Assembly (NCBI GenBank): GCA_029260165.1
Contig: JAJDDT010000050.1
Span: forward strand, 57,185-121,184
DNA: 64,000 nucleotides
Direction of reading: 5' to 3'
Source of the DNA: Phycisphaerae bacterium
Lineage (GTDB): Bacteria > Planctomycetota > Phycisphaerae > UBA1845
Part shown: positions 41,915-51,502 of the stretch, piece after piece
How positions within the stretch are numbered: the stretch's first letter is position 1
Layout: the number at the start of each line of letters is the position of its first letter
The notes under the pieces: generated by a model
What the model saw: the letters and a program-made list of their open reading frames with translations, nothing else
Databases searched by the model: none
Told to the model about the DNA's origin: nothing
Translations under genes and position numbers: made by a program

Positions 41915-41991
41915 GAACCGATTCCATCAGAACACCTGTTTTGCGCCCAACCAGCGGAAATCAAACGTATGGCAGGGAAATGGCACCAGAA

Positions 41992-42747
41992 TCAAAGACG
42001 ACTCGCGATCGCCATCGCAAGTGGGCCGACCAGCAGCGGCACGACCTTTTCGCTTGCCAGCTCATCCGCATGGTCGAACAACCGTTCGGCTGTCTCAACC
42101 AGCGAGCCATCCGTATCAACGTTCCAGTACTTGCGAAGCGTCAGGAACACACTGAGCGCCTGCCGCTCATACTCACCCATCCGCACCTCAAACGTCGTCG
42201 TCCGCGACTTCGTTTCAACATACGCCTGCAAATCGCATTCCTCATTGATCGCAATACCGAAATAAGGCTGGGCGTCAATCACATGACGAGCGTTGTCACC
42301 CAACACAAACTGCCCCATCGGATGATCCGCCCACAACGTCTCTGCCACAAGCTGATCGTGGTTCCCACGGTATTCCAGATCGAATCCGTAGACCAACTCA
42401 AGATGATCGTAGTCAAGCTCACTAAACGTCAGATGATACGGCGCCTGCTCCAGAATCAGCCTGCCCAGTCGACGAACGTCCGCTACATCGGGCGGACCGA
42501 AGAAACCGAACCGCAAACTCCCAGGCTCCAGACGCATCCATCGTCGCGCCGTGCCCACACCCGGGTCCTCCTCCAGCACCAGGCAACCGTCCTCCCGACG
42601 GCGAAACCTGTTCATCGTCGGGATTTCCTTGCGAATGCGATCGAAAAAATGCAGAACCGTCTCACGCTCCAACCGCAGGTCGAGCTTGAGAAACAGGCGA
42701 CAACTCACAAAAAAATCGTCGCAAACCGAGTTGAATCCAGCACACAT
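41992..42747 (-). CDS. Conserved hypothetical protein
   Basis: 251 residues from ATG 42747, with GAGG five bases upstream; the frame extends to 42975 but that part overlaps the start of the neighbouring plus-strand gene and shows no coding character I trust. The protein is soluble with no signal. It begins MCAGFNSVCDDFFVSCRLFLKLDLRLERETVLHFFDRIRKEIPTMNRFRRREDG and continues with RRWMRLEPGSLRFGF, LTFSELDYDHLELVYGFDLEYRGNHDQLVAETLW and an Asp/Glu-rich end. I know the pattern from planctomycete genomes but no function. It diverges from the plus-strand membrane protein at 42948. Confidence 0.72.
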   Translation of the reverse strand: MCAGFNSVCDDFFVSCRLFLKLDLRLERETVLHFFDRIRKEIPTMNRFRRREDGCLVLEEDPGVGTARRWMRLEPGSLRFGFFGPPDVADVRRLGRLILEQAPYHLTFSELDYDHLELVYGFDLEYRGNHDQLVAETLWADHPMGQFVLGDNARHVIDAQPYFGIAINEECDLQAYVETKSRTTTFEVRMGEYERQALSVFLTLRKYWNVDTDGSLVETAERLFDHADELASEKVVPLLVGPLAMAIASRL

Positions 42748-42947
42748 GACGTCCTCACTGTCAGGCCCGAAATGACCGCACGATCCTTTTGCCGCCGATC
42801 CCGGACGGAGCCTCCAAATTATTGTCCACGACACGCAACGTGGCAACCGCGCGTTTTTCACCGAAACGAACCCATCAGCCTCGATCGCCAAACCGCAACA
42901 GGCCGATAGAATACCACGCGTATCGTTTTCGACATCAGGAGCCAGAC

Positions 42948-43706
42948 ATGGACACGATCGTCTCACCGCAAACAACCGACCGCATCGTCCGTACGCTGCT
43001 TCGGGCGGTTCTCTTCACCGTATTCGTCACATGGTTCCTGTACGACGGTTTCGTCGGCTGGCCCGCCGACAACCTCAAAAAAGCCGCCGAAAAACTCGAT
43101 CCCGCCCCGGATCAACTGCCCGCCATGGTCGAACAACTCACGCCCGATCTCGCCGGGGAAATCCAGGCGGACATCTCCGAAAACCGCAGGATCCGATCAC
43201 AAATCATCGAAAAACTGGGCCAACCGGGATGGCAATCCGAAAAACACGACGAAATCGTCTACTTTGGACAAACAGGCTCGCTCAAGCTGACCCTTCGAGG
43301 CGACCTCGTCACCAGCGCGGAATTCACCGACGGTGTCCACAGCAGCTCCGACCTGACCGTCCAGAAATACATCGGATTCATCCTTGTACCCATCGCACTC
43401 TGGCAACTGCTCGGATTCCTGTTCGCCCTCACCGGCAGGACAACACTCACTGAAACCGAACTGAAACTGCAAAACCAAAAACCAATCCCGCTGAACACCA
43501 TCAAAAACATCGACGCAACACTGTTCAACAAAAAAGGCATCGTCGAACTCACCTGCAACGACAACAACCAGGACAAACAGGTCAAAATAGACGACTACCG
43601 CATCCGCCACTTCCGACCCATCGTCGAAGGCATCTGCAAACAAACCAACCTCAAAAACCCCCTCCCACCACCGAAAGAGCAGGCGATGGAGCAGGACGAA
43701 AAGTGA
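42948..43706 (+). CDS. Hypothetical two-helix membrane protein
   Basis: 252 residues from ATG 42948, with AGGAG seven bases upstream. Membrane segments lie at about 17-36 and 141-162. Between them is an extracytoplasmic domain (DPAPDQLPAMVEQLTPDLAGEIQADI and KLGQPGWQSEKHDEIVYFGQTGSLKL), and after the second helix a cytoplasmic domain resembling a small PH-like beta fold (ELKLQNQKPIPLNTIKNIDATLFNKKGIVEL). No family recognised. The hairpin just after the gene may end its transcript. Confidence 0.68.
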   Translation: MDTIVSPQTTDRIVRTLLRAVLFTVFVTWFLYDGFVGWPADNLKKAAEKLDPAPDQLPAMVEQLTPDLAGEIQADISENRRIRSQIIEKLGQPGWQSEKHDEIVYFGQTGSLKLTLRGDLVTSAEFTDGVHSSSDLTVQKYIGFILVPIALWQLLGFLFALTGRTTLTETELKLQNQKPIPLNTIKNIDATLFNKKGIVELTCNDNNQDKQVKIDDYRIRHFRPIVEGICKQTNLKNPLPPPKEQAMEQDEK

Positions 43707-43719
43707 GACAACCCTCCCT

Positions 43720-43751
43720 TTTTCTGCAGCACCGCACCTTTCTGTAGAAAA
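43720..43751. terminator. Hairpin between convergent genes, possible bidirectional terminator
   Basis: TTTTCTGCAG (43720-43729) pairs with CTGTAGAAAA (43742-43751), one G-U, around a 12-base loop. It lies between convergent genes. The A/T ends of the stem are U-rich in both transcripts, but no separate T-tract follows. Confidence 0.35.
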
Positions 43752-43812
43752 CACGTTGGCCCCTGTTACAGATCAATGGCTGCAAACCGGGAACCAGGTT
43801 TTCAACAGAGGG

Positions 43813-44169
43813 TCAATTCCTGTTGTCGGAGTCGTCGTTGATCTGGATTGAGGCGAGCCCCAGGGAGACGTTGTCGACGAATTCAAAGAGCTTTTCGAGT
43901 CCGGTGATGAGGAAAACGCCCCAGACGTGCGAGTTGATGCCACAGAGTTTGAGCTTGCGGTCATCGGTGGCAGCCAGCAGTTTTCTGAGCTTCAGCAGCT
44001 TGGCGATGTTGGACGAGTTGAGGTAGCTGACGTTTGCGAAGTCGAGAACGACGTGGGTTTGCCCGTTCTTTTCGACCTGATCGATAACGATGTTGAGATC
44101 GTCCGTCAGGACCGGGTCGTCCTGCAACTCGCCCAGAAGAACATCATCCGACCAGTTTTGAATTGCCAT
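43813..44169 (-). CDS. STAS-domain protein (anti-anti-sigma factor type)
   Basis: 118 residues from ATG 44169, with GGGAG six bases upstream. It is a single STAS domain: GELQDDPVLTDDLNIVIDQVEKNGQTHVVLDFANVSYLNSSNIAKLLKLRKLL, with the phosphorylatable serine expected in YLNSSN (about residue 62), then RKLKLCGINSHVWGVFLITGLEKLFEF. Such proteins (SpoIIAA, RsbV) release a sigma factor from its anti-sigma kinase once dephosphorylated by a PP2C phosphatase. Neither kinase nor sigma gene is adjacent. The PP2C genes at 16970 and 37658 and the sigma factor at 13255 could be partners. Confidence 0.85.
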   Translation of the reverse strand: MAIQNWSDDVLLGELQDDPVLTDDLNIVIDQVEKNGQTHVVLDFANVSYLNSSNIAKLLKLRKLLAATDDRKLKLCGINSHVWGVFLITGLEKLFEFVDNVSLGLASIQINDDSDNRN

Positions 44170-44269
44170 GGCATACTCCCGTCGTTGTTGCTCCCACCAC
44201 ACGGACGATATCCGGGGACCAGCAGCCTGTCAACGAGCGTTCATTGATACACATGCGGTATCGGAAACG

Positions 44270-45247
44270 TCAGCGTTGGCGAATGAGGAGACCGGGGTCG
44301 ACCGGATGTGTGGTGGATCGGGCGGGTTCGATGTCGGCCAGGAATCGCTGTGCGTCGGTGTAGTAGCCTGCGGTGGGCTTGAGGTTTGGGATGTGTTCGC
44401 ACCAATAGCGATTCAGGCCTGCCATGAGCAGCTCGCGGATGTATTTGCTGATGATGCCCGCGATGGCGATGGGCATGTGTCGTGTTTCGCCGTTGGTGAC
44501 GAACTCGAATGTCGTGCGGCAGAGAGTGTCGTTGCATTGGTAGGTGCTGAGGGTTTCGGATTCGTTGAGGATGTCGAGGTCGTTGCGTTCGAGGGAGAGT
44601 GCGATGGCGTCTCTGTAGTGTGCCCTCCCGCCCTGGCGGTCGATGCAGAATCGTGCGGGGTGGTTTGGGAATGATTTTCCCATGGTATGCACGACTTGAA
44701 GAACCATGCCGAGAGACATTCGCGACTTGTTGCGTGTTTGATCGACGATGTGATTGAATTGTCCAGCCAACGTGGGTTTGACGATCAGGCTGGCTGGTTT
44801 GATGTCATTGATTTTGAGATCATGTTTGACGGCATTGGTCTGGAGTGCGATTTGTTCCGCGGAGTTTTCGACGGGGAGTTCGAGATCAAACTCCCTGTAC
44901 CACGGATAGCGTTTCATTTCGGTGAGGGTTTCGGGGGACAGGTTGTTCAGGATTGTACATAGGGATTGGGTCGGAACGTCGAAGGCTTGCATGATGACCA
45001 GAGCGGTGCGTTCCAGCCATTTGAGGCCCTCTTTTCTTTTGAAGAGATGTTTGCTGTCGTAGATGCGCAGGCGGTGGTCTCGTCTGGAAGGGGCTTGGGT
45101 GATGGAGGTTTTGAGGATGGACCACAGATCAGCCTGGGGGTCGGGAACCTGCAGAGCAACGCCCGTGATGACGAGCGGTCCGAGGGTCGGGCCGTAGCCT
45201 GCCTCGTCGATACCGCTGAGCAGATGATGGGTTTGTGTTGTGGTCAT
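44270..45247 (-). CDS. RNase HII-like protein, enlarged and divergent
   Basis: 325 residues from ATG 45247; the frame extends to 45553 only by reading the antisense of tRNA-Arg. The start resembles RNase HII: HHLLSGIDEAGYGPTLGPLVITGVALQVP (DEAG motif at about 14-17), then DSKHLFKRKEGLKWLERTA, a third acidic site in ARFCIDRQGGRAHYRDAIAL, and GIISKYIRELLMAGLNRYWCEHIPNLKPTAGYYTD. In RNase HII the last motif reads AKxxRDxxM; here the Asp is Glu (SKYIRELLM). The family removes ribonucleotides from DNA. The protein is 100 residues longer than usual, with insertions between motifs. It may be an RNase H-fold relative with another substrate rather than true RnhB. Confidence 0.72.
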   Translation of the reverse strand: MTTTQTHHLLSGIDEAGYGPTLGPLVITGVALQVPDPQADLWSILKTSITQAPSRRDHRLRIYDSKHLFKRKEGLKWLERTALVIMQAFDVPTQSLCTILNNLSPETLTEMKRYPWYREFDLELPVENSAEQIALQTNAVKHDLKINDIKPASLIVKPTLAGQFNHIVDQTRNKSRMSLGMVLQVVHTMGKSFPNHPARFCIDRQGGRAHYRDAIALSLERNDLDILNESETLSTYQCNDTLCRTTFEFVTNGETRHMPIAIAGIISKYIRELLMAGLNRYWCEHIPNLKPTAGYYTDAQRFLADIEPARSTTHPVDPGLLIRQR

Positions 45248-45334
45248 TTGATCGTTGCGTTGTCGTGCTGTGTCCGATAACGAGGCGGAGTGTACCTGCA
45301 GGCTTGTGGGTGCGGCAATGGTTGGGTTCGAGGA

Positions 45335-45363
45335 TTGACCGAAGGGGTGTGGGCTGTGAAAAT
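45335..45363 (+). promoter_or_regulatory. Putative promoter of tRNA-Arg
   Basis: TTGACC (45335-45340) and GAAAAT (45358-45363) are 17 bases apart, ending ten bases before the tRNA. The -10 is weak; position is the main support. Confidence 0.3.
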
Positions 45364-45372
45364 GATGCTGTC

Positions 45373-45446
45373 GCGCTCGTAGCTCAGCAGGATAGAGCAC
45401 CGGTTTCCTAAACCGGGGGTCGCAGGTTCGAGTCCTGCCGGGCGCA
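45373..45446 (+). tRNA. tRNA-Arg (anticodon CCU)
   Basis: 74 bases fold perfectly. The acceptor GCGCTCG pairs with CGGGCGC (one U-G), the anticodon stem CCGGT/ACCGG encloses TTCCTAA (anticodon CCT), the T-arm GCAGG-TTCGAGT-CCTGC is exact, and the discriminator is A. CCA is not encoded. Confidence 0.95.
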
Positions 45447-46171
45447 ATCGGGGTTGTGCCGGTTGTGTGGGTGGGGAGGATCGGTTGGGTCAATTCTGTG
45501 TGGAATGTCGAAATTCCAGCGTGAATCCAATTGTGGATATCCGGACTGATCAATTGAGGCCCATAAGTGGGGAATGAGGTGTTGACGTCCCTTTTTTACC
45601 CTAATCGCCTTGCAATTGGCGTTCGACCCAGATACAAAGTGATGCAGGAGGAAGCATTCCTGGCTGGTGTCTCGGTGCTGGATGAGTCTGTCGGGCAGCC
45701 CCCAACTGTCTGACCGGGTTGTTGGTGCTTTGGATGGACGGGTTGGATATGCCCGTTTGGGGAACTGGTCGGGATAACGTGGCCCATCGTCGACGGCCCT
45801 CATTGATTACGGATGATCAGAAGCCGCGTGTATGGGTTTGGCCGGCGTGTTCACCGGGGGATGGTGGCGGGTCGGCAGGTTGAGATCGGGAAAGGAGACT
45901 GCAATCAACGTACTGACGTACCAGTTGTGCTCGGCGACTGCGCTGTATGGTGGTTGGCGTCTTTTTGTTCGTGGGGAATGTCTCGTGAGTGAGAGTTGTT
46001 ATTGAACACGTATGCCTCGAAGCGGTTTTTGGGCCGAAACTTCGGGGCATTTGGTTATAGATTCGTAGAACGGCGTGTGGTTACGTCGGTACTGTAAGAG
46101 GTATGAACGGTCACGAGAAAATGTCTCGTTGGCCTGCAGAATTGTTTGAAGGGAATTAAGGAGGTCACCTA
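45447..46171. other. Gene-free region before the giant secreted protein
   Basis: 725 bases without a supported gene or RNA. The last part is a leader for the 1765-residue protein: a small hairpin CGAGA-AAATG-TCTCG near 46113-46127, and AAGGAGGT directly before the start. A GTAC-TGAC-GTAC palindrome sits near 45909-45920. No confident promoter was picked. Confidence 0.45.
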
Positions 46172-49100
46172 ATGAGGCAAGGTTCATTCAATATGGCGTT
46201 GATCGGCGCGTTGGCCGTCTCGCTGTTGGCAGGCCAGTCCTGGGCTGAGCTGGATGTATCCAGCAAGGCGCGGCGGGCTGGGTCGTCATCACAATCACGG
46301 ACAGGCGATGTGCAGCCTGTGCAGAACGCATTTCACCCGATTACGGTTGTATCGTCGCCATCGGCGGCGGGCGGTGATGAATTGCAGGTGGTTTTTGACA
46401 ATGGTTTTGACGGTCCGTTTGACCCGGCAGGGGCGGGCGGGGCGAACCAGTATCAGGACTTCGATCCTGCCACTGGTTTCAACGTCATCGGCGTCATGGC
46501 TGATGACGTAACATTGCCGGCAGGTACCGTGATTCGCGGTGCCAAGCAGCGTTTCTTTTTCTCGGCGGCGGGTGGTGGCCTAATCGGCGCTATCGTGACG
46601 TTCTGGGAAGACGCCGGTGGTGCTCCGAGCAACACGATTCTGGATCAGTTCATTGTCGAGGATCCTGGTGTTCAGGATCAGGACGCGACGGGGGACTTTT
46701 TCGAGGTGATCTTCCCTGGCGAGGAAGCCCATGTGATGTCCGGAAATCTCGAGTGGGTTTCTGTCACGCCTGTGCAGCTTTTCCCCCCACAGACCTTCAG
46801 TTTCGACGTCCCCGCCGCGCTTGGTGAGAGCAGTGCCTGGATATCGTTCCAGCCCGCTGATCCGCTGAATCCGTGGAGTGACGGTGCGCCGACAGATGAC
46901 GGTGCTGACATCAACTTTGCGCTGCTTGGCATAGCGGCGAATGGTGGTACGACGATTGCCACGTTTGAAGGTTCGGGCCAGGGCGGCTGCGACATCCGCA
47001 TCACGCCGACGACGGCGGATTCGGGTTGTGCACCGGAGGCTGGTCCCTGCGAGCGTTCGTTTGGCAACGGTTGCTTCGCAACTTCGGGAGCAGCGCCCTT
47101 CCCGGCGGTGACGGTTCTTGGTATTGCCAATGCACTTGATGGTGCGAACTGCGCGCCTGAGCTGCTGGACGCCGTCGCGATCGGTCCCTACCTGATACTG
47201 ACGACAGACGATGGTCCTCGACCTGATATTTGCGTTGAGCAGGTATCGGGCGCGGTGACTCAACTCGGTACGATCGGTGGTGGCTGCCGCGTGGCGGCAT
47301 GTGGCCATGACATCGGCATCGGTGCGGCTGACACACTTCCGAACATTCCTGGTGACGACGGCGGCGACATTGGTGATCGTCTGACGACCTCGAAGACCTG
47401 TGACAGCACTGAAACCGGTGGAACGTTCCAGCGTCTGGAGCTGGGGGCTGGTGCTTTGGATCTTGCCGGTCTGCCTGTCAGCGATCCGATTTCGCAGCTT
47501 GTGAACATGGCTGGTGTTGCCCGCGACTTTGCGACGGACGATTCGGACACGCGTGTTGAGCGTCGTGACGACATCGTTTTTGGCAGGTGCAGCGGCGACT
47601 TCTCCCGTGCTGGTGCCGAAAACGGTGTTTTCGGTCCCGACGGTGCGGTCGACGAGCTGGACCTCGCTCAGTTCGACTTCTGTCAGAATAATCCCGGTGC
47701 CGGCGACTGCGGTCGATTCGATTTCGACGGCGACGGCAGCATCAGTGGCGATCTGAACGCCGCCCCGGGTCAGGGATCAGGGGACGCAGCCACGCTTCTC
47801 TGTCTGCAGTTGAGCAGCGATTCGGCGCAGTGCTGCCCGAGCAACACGACGCTTCCTCAGGAGGCATCGAGTCCGATCAGGACAAATCTGACGCGTTTAC
47901 ACCTCCGTGGTTGCGACTATCTGGAGGTTACGCGATCGGGTCAGATCTGGCCTGAGAACTGGATCGTGGATTCGTATCTGTCCCCGATCGCCCCCCGGAT
48001 TGGCGTGGGTGCTGGTGGAAACTGCATCGCTGACGCTGACGCCGAGGTAAATGACGTCATCGAGACGGCTGTGGGGATCGGCCTGGTTTCGACAGACTCA
48101 CCGGTGACGGTTGCCGGCGAAATTGGTAATTCAGCCAACTGTGACGATGGTATCGGGTTCACCGGTGACAACGACGGCGATCTCTATCGCTTCAGTCTCG
48201 CCTTCTCGAACGCGGTGAGTATCAGCGTGGCTGCCCAGGGCGGTCTTGGTGATTGCTCGCCGGGCGGCACGCCGGCTCTTGTGTCGGTTTGGTTGTTTGA
48301 TGAAGCGGGTGTTCTTGTCGACAGCCAGGACAATGGTCTTGGTGGCGACCCATCCCTGAATTCGAGCCTTGATTCCGGTGTTTACTACGTTCTGGTCGCA
48401 GGTGCCGGTCTTGTCGGTGCACCGGATGCGACTTCCGTAACCGGTTGCAGTATCGGTTCCGGTCAGGGTCCGGAGTTGTTTGATCCGAATATCGGTATTC
48501 CGCTGGATGTCACCGGTGTTTACGAGTTGAGCCTGTCTATCGCGCAACAGTCGACGATGACAGTGACGCAGATTGCACTTGACGCGAACACCGGTCTTTC
48601 GGGTGGTGAATTTGACAGTACGCTTCTGGTTCAGCCTCTGATCACGCTTCAGCGTGTTTGCGATCCGTTCCAGGCGGTTCTGATCGATACAGGCGAACTG
48701 GGAATGGACGCTGTCATCCTCGAGGCGACAGGTTCTCCATATGTTCGCAGCCTGAGCACAGAGCTTGCAGACGTTCTGATGCCTGAGGATACAGGTTTCA
48801 TCCCCGGTGTCCGTGAAGATGCCGGCGGAAATCAGACGGTGGAGCCGATTCAGCATTTTGATCCGTCGATGGGTGAATACGCCCACCTCGTCGAACCACC
48901 GCGTCGTCGCAAGTGCGAAGACGTCGAGTTTGGTTGTGCCTACGTCCAGCTTCCGCTGGGTGACGCACTCAACGGCCTTATCGGCCCGCGTGCGAACCTT
49001 ATCCTCGATGACGACAACAATGTCGATTTCACCATCGCGGACAGCTTCGTTCTCAGTGAGAACGGCACGGTCGCATCGGTTTCGTTCTGGGTTCTGGATG

Positions 49101-51469
49101 ACGACAATGACGTTGCTGACGATGTTCGTGCCAATGGCACGGTGTTCCGCGTGAAGATTTTCAGCAGCACCAGCCTTGTTGGTGGTTGCGAGGGTCCGGA
49201 TGAAGCCAACCTCCTTTCCGAGGGCGTTGACGGTCTGCCGATTGTTCGTGCAGGCCAGTCGGCTATCTGGGACCTGGACAGCGATGGCGACGACGATGTG
49301 AGTCGTGTGACGTTGAACCTCGCTCAGCCATTCATGGCGACCGCCGGTGAGACGTACTGGGTTGAATTCCAGTGGGACGGCGACGCCTCGGATCCGTTCA
49401 TCAGCGGTCTTCCGACATTCCTGCTCTCGAGCGAGGGTGACGGGACTTATTTCCAGGACATCAATCCTGCCGTGGAAGCGACAGAAGCAGTGGCTGATGG
49501 TTGTCCTGACGCCGACCCGACCCGCAACGGCTATGACTGTTTCTCGACCGAGGATGATCCGGCGACGCCCGATTGTGATGAATCAGACCCGCTGGGTGAC
49601 CTCGAGCCATCCCCGCTGTCGGCACCTCCGGGCGAAGAGCCCGAGCCGTCCGATATCGCGCTGTGCATCAGTCTTCAGGCAGCCGAAGGCCAGACGAAGG
49701 ATCTTCCGTTTGACGTTGCCTGTGGATCGTGGCGCGATCAGAACGGAACGATCGTCTGGAATCAGCCATTCCAGTTGCAGGATGGCGGTACGATTGGATT
49801 CTTCTCGGACATCGACTTTGGTGCCGATGGTCGTCAGGTTGCTGACGAATTCACGCCGCGGTCGGATATCGAGATCACGGGCATCCATTGGGCGGGTGGT
49901 TACACAGTGAACACCCCAACCCAGCCGGATGATTTCCGGGTCGAGTTCTACGCTGACACGACTGACGATATTCCGGGTAACGTGCTTCGCATTTTCCCGG
50001 CGGCTGCTCCGGAACTGGTCCGCGTTTCGGGCGAGCTTTCGGGCGATCCTGGTCGTCAGGTGTTCGATTACTTCTTCAAGCTGCCGATCGGGCAGATCGT
50101 TGAAGCCAATGACACGGTCTGGCTGTCCCTCGTGAACAACACGACGGGTGCTGCCTACACATGGTTCTGGGCGACCTCAGCCGGTGGTGATACCAACGGT
50201 GTCTCTGCCGCTCGCGATATCGAGGGTGGTGCCGGTGCGTGGGAAGTGCAGCCTGATATGGCTGGCGACGACCCCGCCGACTTCGCATTCGACATTCTCG
50301 TTGCCGGCTCGAACCGCATCATCTGCGGTGACGCGGTGGACAGCAGTCAGCTTGGCACGTCCGCCAGCGGATTGGGCTATCGCTTCGATAGCGAATTCTG
50401 CTACATCAACGGTCTGCAGGGCAAGAACCTCAGCGAGAGCAACGGCAATCGCTGGAACAAGGTTCGCGCTCCGTGGAAGTTCTTCAATAACTTCGCTCCA
50501 GACGGTGGTCCGGTTCCGGTCGATCAGGCCGGCGACCTCGTTGAGAATGCGGGTATTTCGACTGCGGAGCTTTCAGCTTTGACGCGCAACGTTGGTGCCG
50601 AGAAGCTCGTGGCTGCGACGTTCGCAGGCCTGGCTGCCTACGATGCCGAGCAGACCGTGGAGTTTGTCACCATCGGTGGTTCGCTGGATCGCCTGTGCAA
50701 CGGTGCGGTGGTCGATGAGATCGATCCGAACGTCGCGTTGAACGACAGGTTCCCGGTCAAGGGTATCCTCTGGGATAACGGGACGACGACGTTTATCGCG
50801 GGTGGCGGCGATGGTCCGCCTCCTGTACCGCCGGCGATTCTGCACGCCAACGGGCTGCCGGGTCAGACGCGTCCGCACAGTGGTTACATCGATCCGCGTG
50901 AAGACCTTGATGCGGGTCCACAGGTGCGTACAGGCCTGACCGAGGCGACCATGGTGTTCAACACCGCCGTATTCGGTGATGCAGCCGGTGGTGCCGTCAC
51001 GACGGGCAATTTCTCGATCCGCGAAACCGGTGGTGGTACGCCGCCGACGATCACGGGCGTGAACTGCACGAGTGATACATGCATCGTCATGTGGGATCGT
51101 CCGATCACCCTGCGTGAATGGACGACGATTGAGGCATCGGTCTTCAATGGATCGGGTATTGCGATCGCCAACCTTGGTGACGCCGGTCCTGGTGCCAACG
51201 AGGGCGACCGCATCGATCTGGCAGCGTTGCCTTGCGACGTTGATCAGAACGGCGTCTGCAATCCGGTTGACCTGTTTGCCTTCCGTGGGTTCATTGTGAA
51301 CCCGGGCAATCAGCCACCGAACGGTGTGCGGGCCGACGTGTTGAACATTGACCGTGACGCGAGCGACATCGTTGGTCCTCTCGACCTGTTCCGCTTCCGT
51401 CAGTTAGTCAACGGTGTCTCGACACCAATGCCGTGGCAGTTGGTAGGTTTGAACAACACGCGTCCGTAG
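46172..51469 (+). CDS. Giant secreted protein with dockerin-like modules
   Basis: 1765 residues, the longest gene here. AAGGAGGT seven bases before ATG 46172 is a near-perfect ribosome binding site. A signal peptide (1-25, ending GQSWA) shows export. The body is a series of beta-rich, Asp/Gly-rich segments without a named enzyme domain; several recur with related wording (a VFDNGFDGPFDP...DFDPATGF opening, ADEFTPRSDIEITGIHWAGGY, YRFSLAFSNAVSISV as in PPC-like domains). Dockerin/EF-hand-like loops occur inside (about 490-540, FDFDGDGSISGDLN) and at the C-terminus (DVDQNGVCNPVDLFAF, then NIDRDASDIVGPLDLFRF). Codon use is strongly biased compared with neighbours, and a strong terminator follows, suggesting high expression. 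Likely a surface or extracellular structural protein. Confidence 0.85.
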   Translation: MRQGSFNMALIGALAVSLLAGQSWAELDVSSKARRAGSSSQSRTGDVQPVQNAFHPITVVSSPSAAGGDELQVVFDNGFDGPFDPAGAGGANQYQDFDPATGFNVIGVMADDVTLPAGTVIRGAKQRFFFSAAGGGLIGAIVTFWEDAGGAPSNTILDQFIVEDPGVQDQDATGDFFEVIFPGEEAHVMSGNLEWVSVTPVQLFPPQTFSFDVPAALGESSAWISFQPADPLNPWSDGAPTDDGADINFALLGIAANGGTTIATFEGSGQGGCDIRITPTTADSGCAPEAGPCERSFGNGCFATSGAAPFPAVTVLGIANALDGANCAPELLDAVAIGPYLILTTDDGPRPDICVEQVSGAVTQLGTIGGGCRVAACGHDIGIGAADTLPNIPGDDGGDIGDRLTTSKTCDSTETGGTFQRLELGAGALDLAGLPVSDPISQLVNMAGVARDFATDDSDTRVERRDDIVFGRCSGDFSRAGAENGVFGPDGAVDELDLAQFDFCQNNPGAGDCGRFDFDGDGSISGDLNAAPGQGSGDAATLLCLQLSSDSAQCCPSNTTLPQEASSPIRTNLTRLHLRGCDYLEVTRSGQIWPENWIVDSYLSPIAPRIGVGAGGNCIADADAEVNDVIETAVGIGLVSTDSPVTVAGEIGNSANCDDGIGFTGDNDGDLYRFSLAFSNAVSISVAAQGGLGDCSPGGTPALVSVWLFDEAGVLVDSQDNGLGGDPSLNSSLDSGVYYVLVAGAGLVGAPDATSVTGCSIGSGQGPELFDPNIGIPLDVTGVYELSLSIAQQSTMTVTQIALDANTGLSGGEFDSTLLVQPLITLQRVCDPFQAVLIDTGELGMDAVILEATGSPYVRSLSTELADVLMPEDTGFIPGVREDAGGNQTVEPIQHFDPSMGEYAHLVEPPRRRKCEDVEFGCAYVQLPLGDALNGLIGPRANLILDDDNNVDFTIADSFVLSENGTVASVSFWVLDDDNDVADDVRANGTVFRVKIFSSTSLVGGCEGPDEANLLSEGVDGLPIVRAGQSAIWDLDSDGDDDVSRVTLNLAQPFMATAGETYWVEFQWDGDASDPFISGLPTFLLSSEGDGTYFQDINPAVEATEAVADGCPDADPTRNGYDCFSTEDDPATPDCDESDPLGDLEPSPLSAPPGEEPEPSDIALCISLQAAEGQTKDLPFDVACGSWRDQNGTIVWNQPFQLQDGGTIGFFSDIDFGADGRQVADEFTPRSDIEITGIHWAGGYTVNTPTQPDDFRVEFYADTTDDIPGNVLRIFPAAAPELVRVSGELSGDPGRQVFDYFFKLPIGQIVEANDTVWLSLVNNTTGAAYTWFWATSAGGDTNGVSAARDIEGGAGAWEVQPDMAGDDPADFAFDILVAGSNRIICGDAVDSSQLGTSASGLGYRFDSEFCYINGLQGKNLSESNGNRWNKVRAPWKFFNNFAPDGGPVPVDQAGDLVENAGISTAELSALTRNVGAEKLVAATFAGLAAYDAEQTVEFVTIGGSLDRLCNGAVVDEIDPNVALNDRFPVKGILWDNGTTTFIAGGGDGPPPVPPAILHANGLPGQTRPHSGYIDPREDLDAGPQVRTGLTEATMVFNTAVFGDAAGGAVTTGNFSIRETGGGTPPTITGVNCTSDTCIVMWDRPITLREWTTIEASVFNGSGIAIANLGDAGPGANEGDRIDLAALPCDVDQNGVCNPVDLFAFRGFIVNPGNQPPNGVRADVLNIDRDASDIVGPLDLFRFRQLVNGVSTPMPWQLVGLNNTRP

Positions 51470-51502
51470 TTTTCCTGACGGGCGATTGAACTGAACCTTT
51501 GT

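Noticed and set aside
42748..42975. Extension of the hypothetical gene ending at 41992
   Set aside because: It overlaps the start of the divergent plus-strand gene and lacks a ribosome binding site; GAGG supports ATG 42747.
45248..45553. N-terminal extension of the RNase HII-like frame
   Set aside because: It reads the antisense of tRNA-Arg and has no family resemblance; the ATG at 45247 precedes the recognisable fold.
45974..46126. Word AATGTCTCGT occurring twice before the giant gene
   Set aside because: Ten-base repeats are common by chance; no further symmetry supports an operator.
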